Shown here: in pieces, positions 43,045 through 52,592 of the stretch
How positions within the stretch are numbered: position 1 is the first letter of the stretch
Layout of the letters: every line of letters starts with the position of its first letter
From: ZAX-1 sp046533095
GTDB taxonomy: Bacteria; Bacillota; Clostridia; Lachnospirales; Lachnospiraceae
NCBI GenBank assembly: GCA_046533095.1
Contig: JAJQRA010000031.1
Coordinates: forward strand, 62,001 to 126,000
Length of the DNA: 64,000 nucleotides
Direction: 5' to 3'
Made by a program: the position numbers and the translations under genes
The notes under the pieces: generated by a model
What the model saw: the letters and a program-made list of their open reading frames with translations, nothing else
Database searches by the model: none
Told to the model about the DNA's origin: nothing

Positions 43045-44208
43045 TCATGCTGCTGTGCGTGTGCTTTTCATAAAGACAATCAATATCACCGCTGCCGCGA
43101 GGGAAAGCGCAGCGCCAAAGATAAATGGCGCAGTAGAGCCAAAGGTGTTCCACAATAACCCGGCAATGACGCTGGCTGGGAGCAGCGCAATACCCGCGGC
43201 TGTGGATTGCAGTCCAAGCATGGTTCCTTTGAGATGCTCCGGCGAAATCTCCGCCACAAACGCCCGCTCCACTCCGGCAATCATCGCCGTGTACACGCCA
43301 TAAATCACAAATGCCACCATCATCACAGGACTGCTCTTTGCAAACGCAAACCCCAAATAGCACACCGCAAAGAGAATATAGCCGGGAACCAGCAGCTTTT
43401 TTCTGCCGATTCTGTCCGACAGTCTGCCCAGTGGCATGGACAAAATTGACGCTGTAATATTGTAGATAAAATAGAGCAGAATCACGCTGATATCGTCAAA
43501 ACCGATGGATTTCGCTTTCAACAGCAGAAATGTATTTGACGAGTTACCCAGTGTGAACAAAAACACTACCAATAAATATAATCTTAATTGCCCGTCGATT
43601 GCCTTGATGTTTTTCCAGAATGGCTCCCGTTTTTTGATTTGCTTCGGCACCTTTTTCTGCTTGATGAAAAAGAACATACACAGTCCCAAGGCCGCCGGAA
43701 TCATAGAAATCCAAAACAAACCCTTGTAGTCGTAAGTCCCTTTGACTCCGCGTAGCAGAAAATACGTAATCAAAATGCCGATGGCCGCCCCGGCCATGTC
43801 CAGCATCTTATGCAAACCAAACGCTTTACCCATATGGTTTTTGTCTGCGCTTTCGCTGACCAGCACATCGCGCGGCGCTGTCCGAATGCCCTTGCCCACT
43901 CGGTCAATCACCCTCGCCCCTAATATGCCCAACCATGACCCAGCAAAAATCAGAGCCAGTTTATACAGCACCCCTGTGGCGTAGCCCGAAAAGGCGAGCG
44001 CCTTTTTCTTTTGAAATCTGTCGCTAACATAGCCGCTGAATACTTTTAGCAGACTGGCGAGGCTCTCGGCGATGCCCTCGATCACACCAATCAGAGCGGG
44101 GGTTGCGCCAAAGGCGGATGTAAGATACAAGGGAATTAGCGGATAGACCATCTCGGTACTGAGGTCGGTGAAAAAACTGACCAAGCCGAGAAAAAATATG
44201 TTAAGCAT
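43045..44208 (-). CDS. MFS transporter
   Basis: A major facilitator protein of 387 residues with twelve likely membrane segments. N-terminal LNIFFLGLVSFFTDLSTEMVYPLIPLYL and the loop motif GYVSDRFQKKKALAFSG are typical (D-R-x-x-K-K motif between TM2 and TM3), as is VIDRVGKGIRTAPRDVLVSES and the second-half motif GRLSDRIGRKKLL. The family (YcaD/Fsr-like drug efflux relatives) exports small molecules; the substrate is unknown. The ATG at 44208 follows AGAGG. GC content and codon choice appear higher than in neighbouring genes, and a truncated gene lies on each side, so horizontal acquisition is likely. Confidence 0.88.
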   Translation of the reverse strand: MLNIFFLGLVSFFTDLSTEMVYPLIPLYLTSAFGATPALIGVIEGIAESLASLLKVFSGYVSDRFQKKKALAFSGYATGVLYKLALIFAGSWLGILGARVIDRVGKGIRTAPRDVLVSESADKNHMGKAFGLHKMLDMAGAAIGILITYFLLRGVKGTYDYKGLFWISMIPAALGLCMFFFIKQKKVPKQIKKREPFWKNIKAIDGQLRLYLLVVFLFTLGNSSNTFLLLKAKSIGFDDISVILLYFIYNITASILSMPLGRLSDRIGRKKLLVPGYILFAVCYLGFAFAKSSPVMMVAFVIYGVYTAMIAGVERAFVAEISPEHLKGTMLGLQSTAAGIALLPASVIAGLLWNTFGSTAPFIFGAALSLAAAVILIVFMKSTRTAA

Positions 44209-44363
44209 AAGAACCTCTTTCCAGTTTCAGTCGTTTTCCACATAGCCACCGATAAATCACGACACCTAAGCAGATTTTCGCCGCCACAACCATGCAGTTG
44301 CGGGCGTGGTGCGCGAAAAACACCGTCTTGTCTATGTCCGGAAAGTGAATTTCGCAACCATAT

Positions 44364-44621
44364 TGGATCTATGTCAATACTTTGGACAAAAAAGTCGAAA
44401 GGTTCCACATATATTGTTGCATCACCGAGCGTAAGTGAAGCGAAAAAGATAATGTTCTTTACACCTTGGCTGTTTGCCTTTGTAATAAAGTAGCCTGCAG
44501 TGGCGGAAACGCCATTCACTTCCGAAATGGTCTCATTACCCTCAATCAGCGTATCGGTTACAGGCATACCCGGTGTGGCGATGATGACCTTTGTTTCACC
44601 GATTTTACCTTCGAGGCCCAC
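44364..44621 (-). pseudogene. Truncated gene fragment of unrecognised family
   Basis: An open segment of about 85 residues (GETKVIIATPGMPVTDTLIEGNE.. ATAGYFITKANSQGVKNIIFFASLTLGDATIYVEPFDFFVQSIDID). A stop codon lies just upstream of its first codon, and after the segment the reading continues into unrelated sequence (RNSLSGHRQDGVF...) that overlaps the MFS start region. It may be an N- and C-terminally cut gene at the right border of the foreign segment. I do not recognise the family. Confidence 0.5.
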
Positions 44622-44643
44622 CTGTCAACTTTTCACCTAGCTT

Positions 44644-45213
44644 CTACTGCTCATACATGCTTAATATTCTTTTTGCAACCGTCTTTTTTGTCAGTCGAAG
44701 ATCCATCGCCTGTTTTTCGATATGCTTATGTGCTTGCGGTTCTGTCATTTTTAAATTTTCAATCAAGACGCATTTTGCCCGGTCAACAATACGTATGTCT
44801 TCAATTTTTTGCAGGAGCTTCTTGTTTTCTTTCTCCATTTTGGACATTTTATTGTACGATGCCTGTGAAAGCTTTAATGCGCTCCAAAATATGTTTTTGT
44901 TGATGGGCTTTGCTACGGTAAACACGCCATAGTCCTCTACTTTTTCTGAAACTTCATCATAAAGCTCTGCCTTTACGACAAGAATCACCTGGCAGATGCT
45001 CCCTGCCATAATACTTAGAGCCAATCGATCTCCATACTCGTCAAAAAGGGGAGCATTTATAATACATAAGTCAAAATCACGTTCAATAAAAAGGCGCCTT
45101 GCCTCGCCACAATTCATGACAGTTACGATTTCTTCATACGTATGATGCGACAATATTTCCAGAAAAACTGTGATACTTTTTTCCGTACTGGATACAATTA
45201 AAACACGATTCAT
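44644..45213 (-). CDS. ANTAR-domain response regulator
   Basis: A 189-residue regulator. The first 120 residues form a receiver-like domain (VLIVSSTEKSITVFLEIL), but the usual phosphorylation Asp region reads FDLCIINAPLFDEYGD, so it is degenerate. A coiled segment leads to an ANTAR domain (IVDRAKCVLIENLKMTEPQAHKHIEKQAMDLRLTKKTVAKRIL), which binds RNA hairpins and prevents transcription termination. It is cotranscribed with glnA (42 bases downstream), which suggests control of nitrogen genes by antitermination. ATG 45213 follows AAGGGA. The family role is known; the target hairpins were not located. Confidence 0.92.
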   Translation of the reverse strand: MNRVLIVSSTEKSITVFLEILSHHTYEEIVTVMNCGEARRLFIERDFDLCIINAPLFDEYGDRLALSIMAGSICQVILVVKAELYDEVSEKVEDYGVFTVAKPINKNIFWSALKLSQASYNKMSKMEKENKKLLQKIEDIRIVDRAKCVLIENLKMTEPQAHKHIEKQAMDLRLTKKTVAKRILSMYEQ

Positions 45214-45255
45214 ATAGTCCCTTTCGCATTGAACACTTGGTGTCTGTGGTGCTCC

Positions 45256-46575
45256 CTAAATAACTTCAAAATATCGTTCATGGCAGAAGGTTTCTTTACT
45301 TTTTGCCATTTCAAATTCAGAAATTTCTTCTCTTTTTGCATGAATATATTTATCCAGAATTTCATCTCCGACTATTTTCCTCACAAAAACGCTTTCCTCT
45401 GCAAGGGCAATCGCATCCTTAAGGCTACCCGGCAATGGTACTAGTTCCTTTTTCACCGTTTCATCTATATGGTATAGATCTAAGTCTACCGGTGGCTGCA
45501 GTTCTAATTTTTTTTCAATTCCATCAAGCCCTGCACTTAAGATGATTGCAAACGCAAGATAGGGGTTTAATGCCGCATCCGGCGATCGAAGTTCTATCCG
45601 CATATTTTCCCCCATTGCAGCCGGAATCCGAATAAACTGGGAACGGTTCTTGTGCGACCAGGATAAAAAACCCGGTGCTTTAAAGCCACCAAACCTGTCA
45701 TATGAATTCAGAACAGGATTTAAAAATGCCGTTATCTCTGCCCCTTTTTCCAGGATTCCGGCAATAAAACTATTTGCGGCCATCGAATCCGCAACATTTT
45801 CATAGTTAAAAATATTATTCTTGTTTTGAAACAGTGATAGATTAATATGCAGTCCGCTGCCGCTTTTATCTGCAAAGGGCTTGGGCATAAAGGACGCATA
45901 AAGGCCATTTGTAGCCGCGATAGACTTTACTGCATATTTAAAGGAAAGGAAATTGTCCGCCGCCTGAAGCACATCGCTGTATCGAAAATCAATTTCATGC
46001 TGTCCCGGTCCTTCTTCGTGGTGGGAAGCTTCCGGGTTAATGCCCATTTCTTCTAAGCATAGGCAAATTTCCCTTCTTATATTTTCCCCTTTGTCTAGTG
46101 GGGACACATCAAAATATCCGCCATTATCATGCGTATTTTTACTTGAAACCCCATTTTCATCTGTTTTAAAAAGGTAAAACTCACATTCCGTACCGATTTT
46201 ACAATTAAAACCCATCTGTTCGCTTCTTTTTGCTACTTTCTTTAGAAGATTCCTTGCATCACATATAAATGAAGTCCCATCTGCATTCTTAATATTGCAA
46301 TAAAAACGAATGACCCGCCCTTGCTGCGGCCTCCATGGAAGGACACTTACCGTTGCCGGATCTGGAAACAAAAGCAGATCTGAATTTGTAATATCCGCAA
46401 ACCCGGTAATGCTGGACCCATCAAAAGAAATGCCAGTTTCAAATGCCCGCTCTAGTTCTTGGGACATGATAGAAACGTTTTTTTGCTGTCCAACTAAATC
46501 GCAAAAGAACAGGCGTACAAATTTAATGTCATTTTCATTCACAAATTCTAAAATTTCTTTTACTGTATTATTCAT
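45256..46575 (-). CDS. glnA: Glutamine synthetase, type I
   Basis: Makes glutamine from glutamate and ammonia with ATP. It has 439 residues, the length of the Gram-positive GSI-alpha form. Landmarks: FDGSSITGFADI near residue 50, GTECEFYLF, HHEEGPGQHEIDF, GSGLHINLSLF, and the R-P-rich active-site segment RIELRSPDAALNPYLAFA. The adenylylation loop typical of proteobacterial enzymes is absent, as expected. ATG 46575, with AGGAG upstream. A three-copy repeat derived from the ilvA 3' end lies between ilvA and glnA. Confidence 0.97.
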   Translation of the reverse strand: MNNTVKEILEFVNENDIKFVRLFFCDLVGQQKNVSIMSQELERAFETGISFDGSSITGFADITNSDLLLFPDPATVSVLPWRPQQGRVIRFYCNIKNADGTSFICDARNLLKKVAKRSEQMGFNCKIGTECEFYLFKTDENGVSSKNTHDNGGYFDVSPLDKGENIRREICLCLEEMGINPEASHHEEGPGQHEIDFRYSDVLQAADNFLSFKYAVKSIAATNGLYASFMPKPFADKSGSGLHINLSLFQNKNNIFNYENVADSMAANSFIAGILEKGAEITAFLNPVLNSYDRFGGFKAPGFLSWSHKNRSQFIRIPAAMGENMRIELRSPDAALNPYLAFAIILSAGLDGIEKKLELQPPVDLDLYHIDETVKKELVPLPGSLKDAIALAEESVFVRKIVGDEILDKYIHAKREEISEFEMAKSKETFCHERYFEVI

Positions 46576-46623
46576 ATCCTATCAACTCCTATCTGCTTTC
46601 ATCGTTGTTTTCTATTGCATATT

Positions 46624-46750
46624 CCTATAAGTTCGTCCGAACAGTCCGCCTTCATCGTTGCTTTTTATCGCATATCCCTATAAGTTCGTCCGAACAGTCC
46701 GCTTTCATCATTGCTTTCTATCGCATATCCCTATAAATTTGTCCGAACAA
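46624..46750 (-). repeat. Three tandem 53-bp copies of the ilvA 3' end
   Basis: The unit ending CTATAAGTTCGTCCGAACAG is repeated with period 53 (GTTCGTCCG anchors at 46631 and 46684, and TTTGTCCGAAC around 46738). The rightmost copy is the coding end of ilvA with its TAG stop. The other two are slightly mutated and non-coding. Confidence 0.93.
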
Positions 46751-47942
46751 TCTTCGGTTTGTATCCTTTTTTTTCAAGTGCATCTGTTATCTGCTTTTTG
46801 TGCTCTGTCCCAAATGCCTCCATGGTAATGCGAAGTTCTACCGCTACGCTTCGGTTCGTTGTGACAAACTGGTTGTGTTCTAGCTTAATTACATTTCCCT
46901 GCTTCTTTGCAATGGTATCGGCTACTTTCGAGAGCTCTCCCGGCTTATCCGGCAAAAGTACGGAAACGGTAAAGATCCGGTCCCTGAAAATCAATCCCTG
47001 CTGTACGACGGACGACATTGTAATCACGTCCATATTCCCACCGCTTAGGATCGCGACAATGCGTTTATCGGTTACCTTTAGGTGGCGCAATGCGGCTACG
47101 GTAAGCAGCCCGGAATTTTCTACCACCATTTTATGGTTTTCTACCATATCCAAAAATGCCACAATCAGTTCATCGTCTTCCACCGTTATAATTTCATCCA
47201 CATGTTCTACGATATACGGAAATACCAGTTCACCCGGTGTTTTTACGGCAGTTCCATCCGCTATGGTATTGACTTGATCAAGCGTTACCACTTTCCCTTC
47301 CTCTATGGAAGCTTTCATACAGCTTGCATTTGCCGGCTCTACCCCGATGACTTTTATATTGGGGTTTAATAATTTTGCAAGGGTAGAAACCCCGGCCACC
47401 AGTCCACCGCCACCGATCGGCACCAAAATATATTCTACGAGGGGCAGTTCCTTTAATATTTCCATTGCGATCGTCCCTTGTCCGGTCGCCACCGCCAAAT
47501 CGTCAAAAGGATGTATAAACGTATAGTCATGCTCTTTTGCCAGCTCATATGCCCTTTGGCATGCCTCATCGTACACATTGCCAAAAAGGATGACCTTAGC
47601 GCCATAAGCCTTTGTCCGGTTGACCTTGATTAAAGGTGTGGTGGTTGGCATTACGATGGTCGCCGGTACGCCAAAGCATTTTGCCGCATAGGCTACCCCT
47701 TGGGCATGGTTTCCTGCAGATGCCGTGATAAGCCCCTTTTCTCGCTCTTCCTTCGAAAGGGTACTGATTTTATAATAGGCGCCACGCACTTTATAGGCGC
47801 CGGTAAACTGCATATTCTCCGGTTTAAGATATACTTTATTTTGAGTCTGCCCACTTAGATACTCGCTATATACCAGTTTCGTTTCTAAGGTTACTTGCTT
47901 TACCGCTTCGCTTGCTTCTTCAAATTTATCCAATGTCAACAT
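46731..47942 (-). CDS. ilvA: Threonine ammonia-lyase
   Basis: A PLP enzyme that deaminates threonine to 2-oxobutanoate (isoleucine synthesis or threonine catabolism). It has 403 residues. The PLP lysine is in FTGAYKVRGAYYK near residue 55; the phosphate loop is IGGGGLVAGV; and SAGNHAQGVA is the substrate loop. A C-terminal ACT-like domain (about 325-400, IFTVSVLLPDKPGELSKVADTIA) suggests allosteric control, as in short-type TdcB-like lyases with ACT. ATG 47942 follows AGGAG. The gene end is duplicated twice downstream. Confidence 0.95.
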   Translation of the reverse strand: MLTLDKFEEASEAVKQVTLETKLVYSEYLSGQTQNKVYLKPENMQFTGAYKVRGAYYKISTLSKEEREKGLITASAGNHAQGVAYAAKCFGVPATIVMPTTTPLIKVNRTKAYGAKVILFGNVYDEACQRAYELAKEHDYTFIHPFDDLAVATGQGTIAMEILKELPLVEYILVPIGGGGLVAGVSTLAKLLNPNIKVIGVEPANASCMKASIEEGKVVTLDQVNTIADGTAVKTPGELVFPYIVEHVDEIITVEDDELIVAFLDMVENHKMVVENSGLLTVAALRHLKVTDKRIVAILSGGNMDVITMSSVVQQGLIFRDRIFTVSVLLPDKPGELSKVADTIAKKQGNVIKLEHNQFVTTNRSVAVELRITMEAFGTEHKKQITDALEKKGYKPKIVRTNL

Positions 47943-47980
47943 GATTATACTCCTATTTTACCAAGTCCATACGCTGTATT

Positions 47981-48928
47981 TTACTGTCTATCTTCCTCGT
48001 TCGCTACGCCAAATAACGCATTTACAAATTGCTGTGAATCAAATTTCTGCAAATCATCAATCGTTTCTCCAACTCCGATATATTTCACCGGGATACCAAG
48101 TTCCGACTGGATCGCAACGGCGATGCCACCCTTTGCCGTTCCATCTAGTTTGGTTAAAATAATACCTGTTATTTCTGCCGTTTCCGAAAATTGCCTTGCC
48201 TGTGCTAAGGCATTCTGCCCTGTCGTTCCATCTAGCACGACTAACGTTTCCCGAAATACATCTGGATATTCTTTTTCCAAAATCCGATTGATTTTTTTTA
48301 ATTCTTCCATGAGGTTTTTCTTATTATGCAGCCGTCCTGCCGTATCGCATAATAGTACATCTGCTTTTCTGGCTTTTGCGGCCGCCACTGCATCGTAAAT
48401 AATGGATGCCGGATCTGCCCCCTCCTGTCCGCCGATAATGTCAACACCGGCACGGTTTGCCCATTCTGTCAATTGTTCCCCTGCCGCCGCACGAAAGGTA
48501 TCGGCCGCTGCAAGGACTACCTTTTTTCCTTGATCCTTTAATTTGCCTGCAAGTTTGCCAACGGATGTCGTTTTGCCCACGCCATTTACACCAATGACTA
48601 AAACAACCGAGCGTGTTTCCTCAAAACGGTAAGCGGTTTCCCCCACATCCATCTGCTCTTTGATACTACGGATCAACAGATTTTTACAATCTGACGGCTC
48701 TTTGATTTTGTTCTCTTTTACTTTCTCTTTTAAATTTTTAATAATGGCCGTGGTCGCATTGATCCCGATATCCCCCATGATTAAAATCTCTTCTATTTCT
48801 TCATAAAATTCCTCATCAATACTGGAAAATCCACTGAAAATAGAATCAATCCCTGCTACGATGTTGTCCCTCGTCTTCGATAGCCCTTGTACAAGTCGGC
48901 TAAAAAACCCTTTTTTTTCTTCACGCAT
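47981..48928 (-). CDS. ftsY: Signal recognition particle receptor FtsY
   Basis: The membrane receptor GTPase for SRP. About 315 residues with an N domain and G domain: GVNGVGKTTSVGKLA (G1), AADTFRAAA, LCDTAGRLHNK (G3), and ILTKLDGTAKGGIAV (G4/G5). A long acidic A domain is absent, as in many Gram-positives. I chose ATG 48928; a GTG three codons upstream is also open and closer to the AAGGA site. Overlaps nothing but follows smc closely (13 bases). Confidence 0.97.
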   Translation of the reverse strand: MREEKKGFFSRLVQGLSKTRDNIVAGIDSIFSGFSSIDEEFYEEIEEILIMGDIGINATTAIIKNLKEKVKENKIKEPSDCKNLLIRSIKEQMDVGETAYRFEETRSVVLVIGVNGVGKTTSVGKLAGKLKDQGKKVVLAAADTFRAAAGEQLTEWANRAGVDIIGGQEGADPASIIYDAVAAAKARKADVLLCDTAGRLHNKKNLMEELKKINRILEKEYPDVFRETLVVLDGTTGQNALAQARQFSETAEITGIILTKLDGTAKGGIAVAIQSELGIPVKYIGVGETIDDLQKFDSQQFVNALFGVANEEDRQ

Positions 48929-48941
48929 GCTCTGCACTTCC

Positions 48942-51900
48942 TTAATCGTCTAATTCTTCTTCTATTAAATTTACGGAAACAAGGGTTGACACGCCCTTTT
49001 CCTGCATGGTAATCCCATAAAGGCGATCTGCCGCCTCCATCGTTCCACGCCTGTGTGTGATCATAATAAACTGTGTGTGCTTGGTAAGCTTATGCAGATA
49101 GCTCGCAAATCTGCCGACATTCGAATCATCTAATGCCGCTTCAATTTCGTCTAGCAGGCAAAAGGGGGAAGGTTTTAAATTTTGAATGGCAAACAGCAAT
49201 GATATCGCGGTCAAGGCCTTTTCCCCTCCGGATAGCTGCATCATATTCTGAAGTTTTTTGCCCGGCGGCTGTGCAATAATACGAATACCGCATTCTAGGA
49301 TATCCTCGTCTTCCACTAGTTCCAAGGAACCTTTCCCACCGCCAAAGAGCTCTTTAAATGCCTTGTCAAATTCGCACTGGATGGCATGAAATTTTTCTAA
49401 AAACTGCTTCCTCATACCTGTATCTAATTCTTCGATGAGCCCGAGCAATATCTTTTCTGCTGTCACCAAATCATCCTGCTGTTCCTTTAAAAACGTATAG
49501 CGTTCAAACAAGCTTTTGTATTCTTCAATCGCATTGACATTGACATCTCCAAGCTTTCGTATTTCATCTTTTATCGCCGCAATCTGCTGCTTCATTTTAG
49601 GCAAACTGCCGAGATTATCATTTCCGGCTATTTGGTCATTGCCACTATTTGTATCACTGCCGACCATCTTATCCTGATCAGCTGCATGATCCGGATTGCC
49701 GCGAAAGCTGTCCCTTAAGTTTCGTGCATTGTGGTAAGTTAGTTCGTATTCTTCCCACATATAATTATTCTGGTTTTCTTCGCTCTCGTCCAGCTTTTCC
49801 TTTTGTGTATCCAAGCGAAATAGTTCCTTGTCCAAGCGGTTGATTTTCTCGGACAAATCTTCCCGCTCTTTGAAAAAGCCTTTGTACTTTACCGACATTT
49901 CATCTCGTGTATTTTGCATATCCAAGAGCTTTTTTTCTAAATCAGCCTGCATCGTTTCCAAAGCGCGGATCTGTTCTTTCATCTGTTCAATCCCTTGCCG
50001 TTTTGCCTTGGTATCTTCTAAAATTTCTGTTTCTTCTTGCTGCAGTGTCGTTTCCTCATCCACAAGCTTTGCTATTTCTGCACCAATACGGGAAATATTT
50101 TCCGCAATAAATTCTTCCTTCTGCCGCGTATTGGCCTCCTCTAAATCTTTACTAGATACTTCATCTTGGACTTCTTTTGCCAGGTCCTTCTTTTTTTCTA
50201 AAAGGTTTTGAAGATTCAAGTTTTCTTCTTCTATTACCTTTTGACGTTCCTCGGCTTTTAAAATTTCATTCAATATGCTCTCTTTATGCCCTTTGATTTC
50301 TTGCATCTGAGTTTCAATCTCTTTCGTTTCCCGTTGCAAATCTAGGAACTGATTGTCATTTTCCTGCGTTTGCTCGATTGCGCGTTCTGCATTTAATTTT
50401 GCCGTATTTTGCACCAGCATTGCATGCTGTACTTTGTCCCGTACCACCTCTAACTCGTCTTTTAGCAATGCCCTTGCCGTATAGATGGCCTCTAGGTGCT
50501 GGCGTTTCTTTTGGATTTCCGTATCTAACTGGAATACACTTTTTTTCAAATCTTCAATTTCACGTTTGCGCCCCAGTAGATTACTGCTGTTTTTAAAGGC
50601 GCCACCTGTGATCGAGCCGCCCGGGCTAAACAGTTCGCCTTCCAGTGTTACAATACGTAGGGTATGCTGGAATTTTTGAGCCAGCACCATTGCGTTTTCC
50701 ACGGTATCTACGATATAAGTCTTGCCTAAAAGATGCCGTAGTAAGCCATCGTATTTGGGGTCTGCTTTTACTAATTGGTTTGCCATTTCAATTACGCCCG
50801 GCTCCTGCACTGCTTTTTCGTTGATAGAGACCGTTTTCTTTCCAACGCTCGTCAAGGGTAAAAAGGTTGCGCGCCCATATTTATGAGCCTTTAGAAATTC
50901 AATCATTGATTTTGCTGTCGTTTCGTCTATGGTGACAATGTTTTGGATGCTAGACCCCAGAGCTGTTTCTATCGCTGTTTCATAACGTTTCTCCACTTTT
51001 ATTAAATCGGCAGTAACACCTAGGATACCCGGCTGCTTTTCTTTTTGCTCCATCACACGACGAATACTGTTTCCAAATCCATCATAGCGTTCTGCAATAT
51101 TCCTTAAGGAGTCCAAACGGGATTTTTCTTTATGGTACTTGATTGTTTCCAATTCTAAGGCGTTTTTCGTTTCTTCCTGTTTTGTCTGCCATATCTTTCG
51201 TTTATCCTCTAATTCTATTTCTTTTTCACCTAAGTTTTTAATTTCTTCTTCTGCTTGCGTTAGCTCTCTTTCCGATTCTTTCGCCGCCACCTGCAACTGT
51301 AGCTTTTCACTGCTCCGCTTAAGGATGATCTGGTTTAACTGCGCCTTTCGTATTGCCGCCTGTTCTAGCATCGTATCATAACGCTGCTGTTGCGCTTTCG
51401 TAGACGCTTTTTCATTGAGCAGCTCTATCACTTCATTTTTTCCAGCTTCCATTTCATTGCTATATTGCTTTATTTCTTCTTGTATTTTCTCGGAGCGCAC
51501 CATCACTTCATCGTGCTGTTGCTTTAGGGCCAGAAGTTGTTCTTTCATGGCATTTCGTTCTTCTTGATAAGCAGATTTTTGTCCCTGGTACACTTCCTTG
51601 TCTTTTTCAATCGCCCGTTTTCTACCTTGAAATTGCGCTTGCCTTTGCGCTGCGGCGCTAATCTGCTCATGAAGTATGTTCATCTGGCCTTCCAGTTTCC
51701 CTTTTTCTAAACCTGCCGTTCCTGCTTCTTTTCGCAGCTGCTCAATATTCGTCCCTGCTTTTTCAATCTGTGTTTCTGTATCTTCGTATTTTTGCTTCAT
51801 ACGTTCGTAGGATAAATTGGACATTGTCAAGTCCTGCTGCACAATTGCCGTATGTTCCTCGATTATCTTTCGTTCATTTAAAATACGCTCCACTTCCATT

Positions 51901-52592
51901 AAAAACATACGCACATCATAGATTTTTAACTCTTCTTTTTTCTTTAGGTATCGCTTTGCTTTTTCCGACTGCTGTTCAAGCGGACCCATCTGTTTAAAAA
52001 GCTCCGACAAAATATCATTTACACGCAGGAGGTTTTGACGCTCATCCTCTAATTTTTTTAAAGTGGTTGCTTTCCTTCGCTTAAATTTGACAATTCCCAC
52101 CGTTTCGTCAAACAGTTCCCTGCGCTCCTCCGGTTTGCCGCCTATGATTTTTTCTATCTGCCCCTGTCCAATAATCGAATAGCCTTCTTTGCCGATACCC
52201 GTATCGTAAAACAGTTCATTGACGTCCCTTAGGCGACAGATTGTCCCATTCATCAAGTACTCGCTTTCCCCCGAGCGATAGACCCTCCTTGCAATCGTCA
52301 CTTCACTAAAATCCAAATTTAATTGCCGATCAGCGTTGTCTAAGGTAATTGCCACATAGGCATAGCTTAATGCCTTTCGGGTTTCGGTTCCGGAAAAAAT
52401 AATATCCTGCATATTGCTGCCACGCAGCTGTTTTGCCCGCTGTTCCCCAAGCACCCAACGAACTGCATCGGCTACATTGCTTTTCCCACTTCCGTTTGGT
52501 CCAACAATGCCGGTAATCCCATTATGGAATTCAAATAGGATCTTATTGGCAAACGATTTAAACCCATGAACTTCAATGCTTTTTAAATACAT
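48942..52592 (-). CDS. smc: Chromosome segregation protein SMC
   Basis: A 1216-residue structural-maintenance-of-chromosomes ATPase. N-terminal Walker A GPNGSGKSN (about residue 32), long coiled coils, a hinge around 520-650 (GILGVTADLIKVEKRYETAIETALG), a second coiled coil, then the signature LSGGEKALTAISLLFA and Walker B FCLLDEIEAALDDSNV near the C-terminus. In the second coiled coil, around residue 965-1000, there is an unusual Asn/Asp/Gly-rich insertion (GNPDHAADQDKMVGSDTNSG, coding 49600-49705) that breaks the coil. ATG 52592 follows GGAGGGG and overlaps the rnc end by ten bases, so smc and rnc are coupled. The gene acts with ScpA/ScpB, encoded elsewhere. Confidence 0.97.
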   Translation of the reverse strand: MYLKSIEVHGFKSFANKILFEFHNGITGIVGPNGSGKSNVADAVRWVLGEQRAKQLRGSNMQDIIFSGTETRKALSYAYVAITLDNADRQLNLDFSEVTIARRVYRSGESEYLMNGTICRLRDVNELFYDTGIGKEGYSIIGQGQIEKIIGGKPEERRELFDETVGIVKFKRRKATTLKKLEDERQNLLRVNDILSELFKQMGPLEQQSEKAKRYLKKKEELKIYDVRMFLMEVERILNERKIIEEHTAIVQQDLTMSNLSYERMKQKYEDTETQIEKAGTNIEQLRKEAGTAGLEKGKLEGQMNILHEQISAAAQRQAQFQGRKRAIEKDKEVYQGQKSAYQEERNAMKEQLLALKQQHDEVMVRSEKIQEEIKQYSNEMEAGKNEVIELLNEKASTKAQQQRYDTMLEQAAIRKAQLNQIILKRSSEKLQLQVAAKESERELTQAEEEIKNLGEKEIELEDKRKIWQTKQEETKNALELETIKYHKEKSRLDSLRNIAERYDGFGNSIRRVMEQKEKQPGILGVTADLIKVEKRYETAIETALGSSIQNIVTIDETTAKSMIEFLKAHKYGRATFLPLTSVGKKTVSINEKAVQEPGVIEMANQLVKADPKYDGLLRHLLGKTYIVDTVENAMVLAQKFQHTLRIVTLEGELFSPGGSITGGAFKNSSNLLGRKREIEDLKKSVFQLDTEIQKKRQHLEAIYTARALLKDELEVVRDKVQHAMLVQNTAKLNAERAIEQTQENDNQFLDLQRETKEIETQMQEIKGHKESILNEILKAEERQKVIEEENLNLQNLLEKKKDLAKEVQDEVSSKDLEEANTRQKEEFIAENISRIGAEIAKLVDEETTLQQEETEILEDTKAKRQGIEQMKEQIRALETMQADLEKKLLDMQNTRDEMSVKYKGFFKEREDLSEKINRLDKELFRLDTQKEKLDESEENQNNYMWEEYELTYHNARNLRDSFRGNPDHAADQDKMVGSDTNSGNDQIAGNDNLGSLPKMKQQIAAIKDEIRKLGDVNVNAIEEYKSLFERYTFLKEQQDDLVTAEKILLGLIEELDTGMRKQFLEKFHAIQCEFDKAFKELFGGGKGSLELVEDEDILECGIRIIAQPPGKKLQNMMQLSGGEKALTAISLLFAIQNLKPSPFCLLDEIEAALDDSNVGRFASYLHKLTKHTQFIMITHRRGTMEAADRLYGITMQEKGVSTLVSVNLIEEELDD

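Noticed and set aside
43028..43303. Plus-strand open frames opposite the MFS gene
   Set aside because: They mirror the MFS coding frame in GC-rich DNA and lack binding sites and family features.
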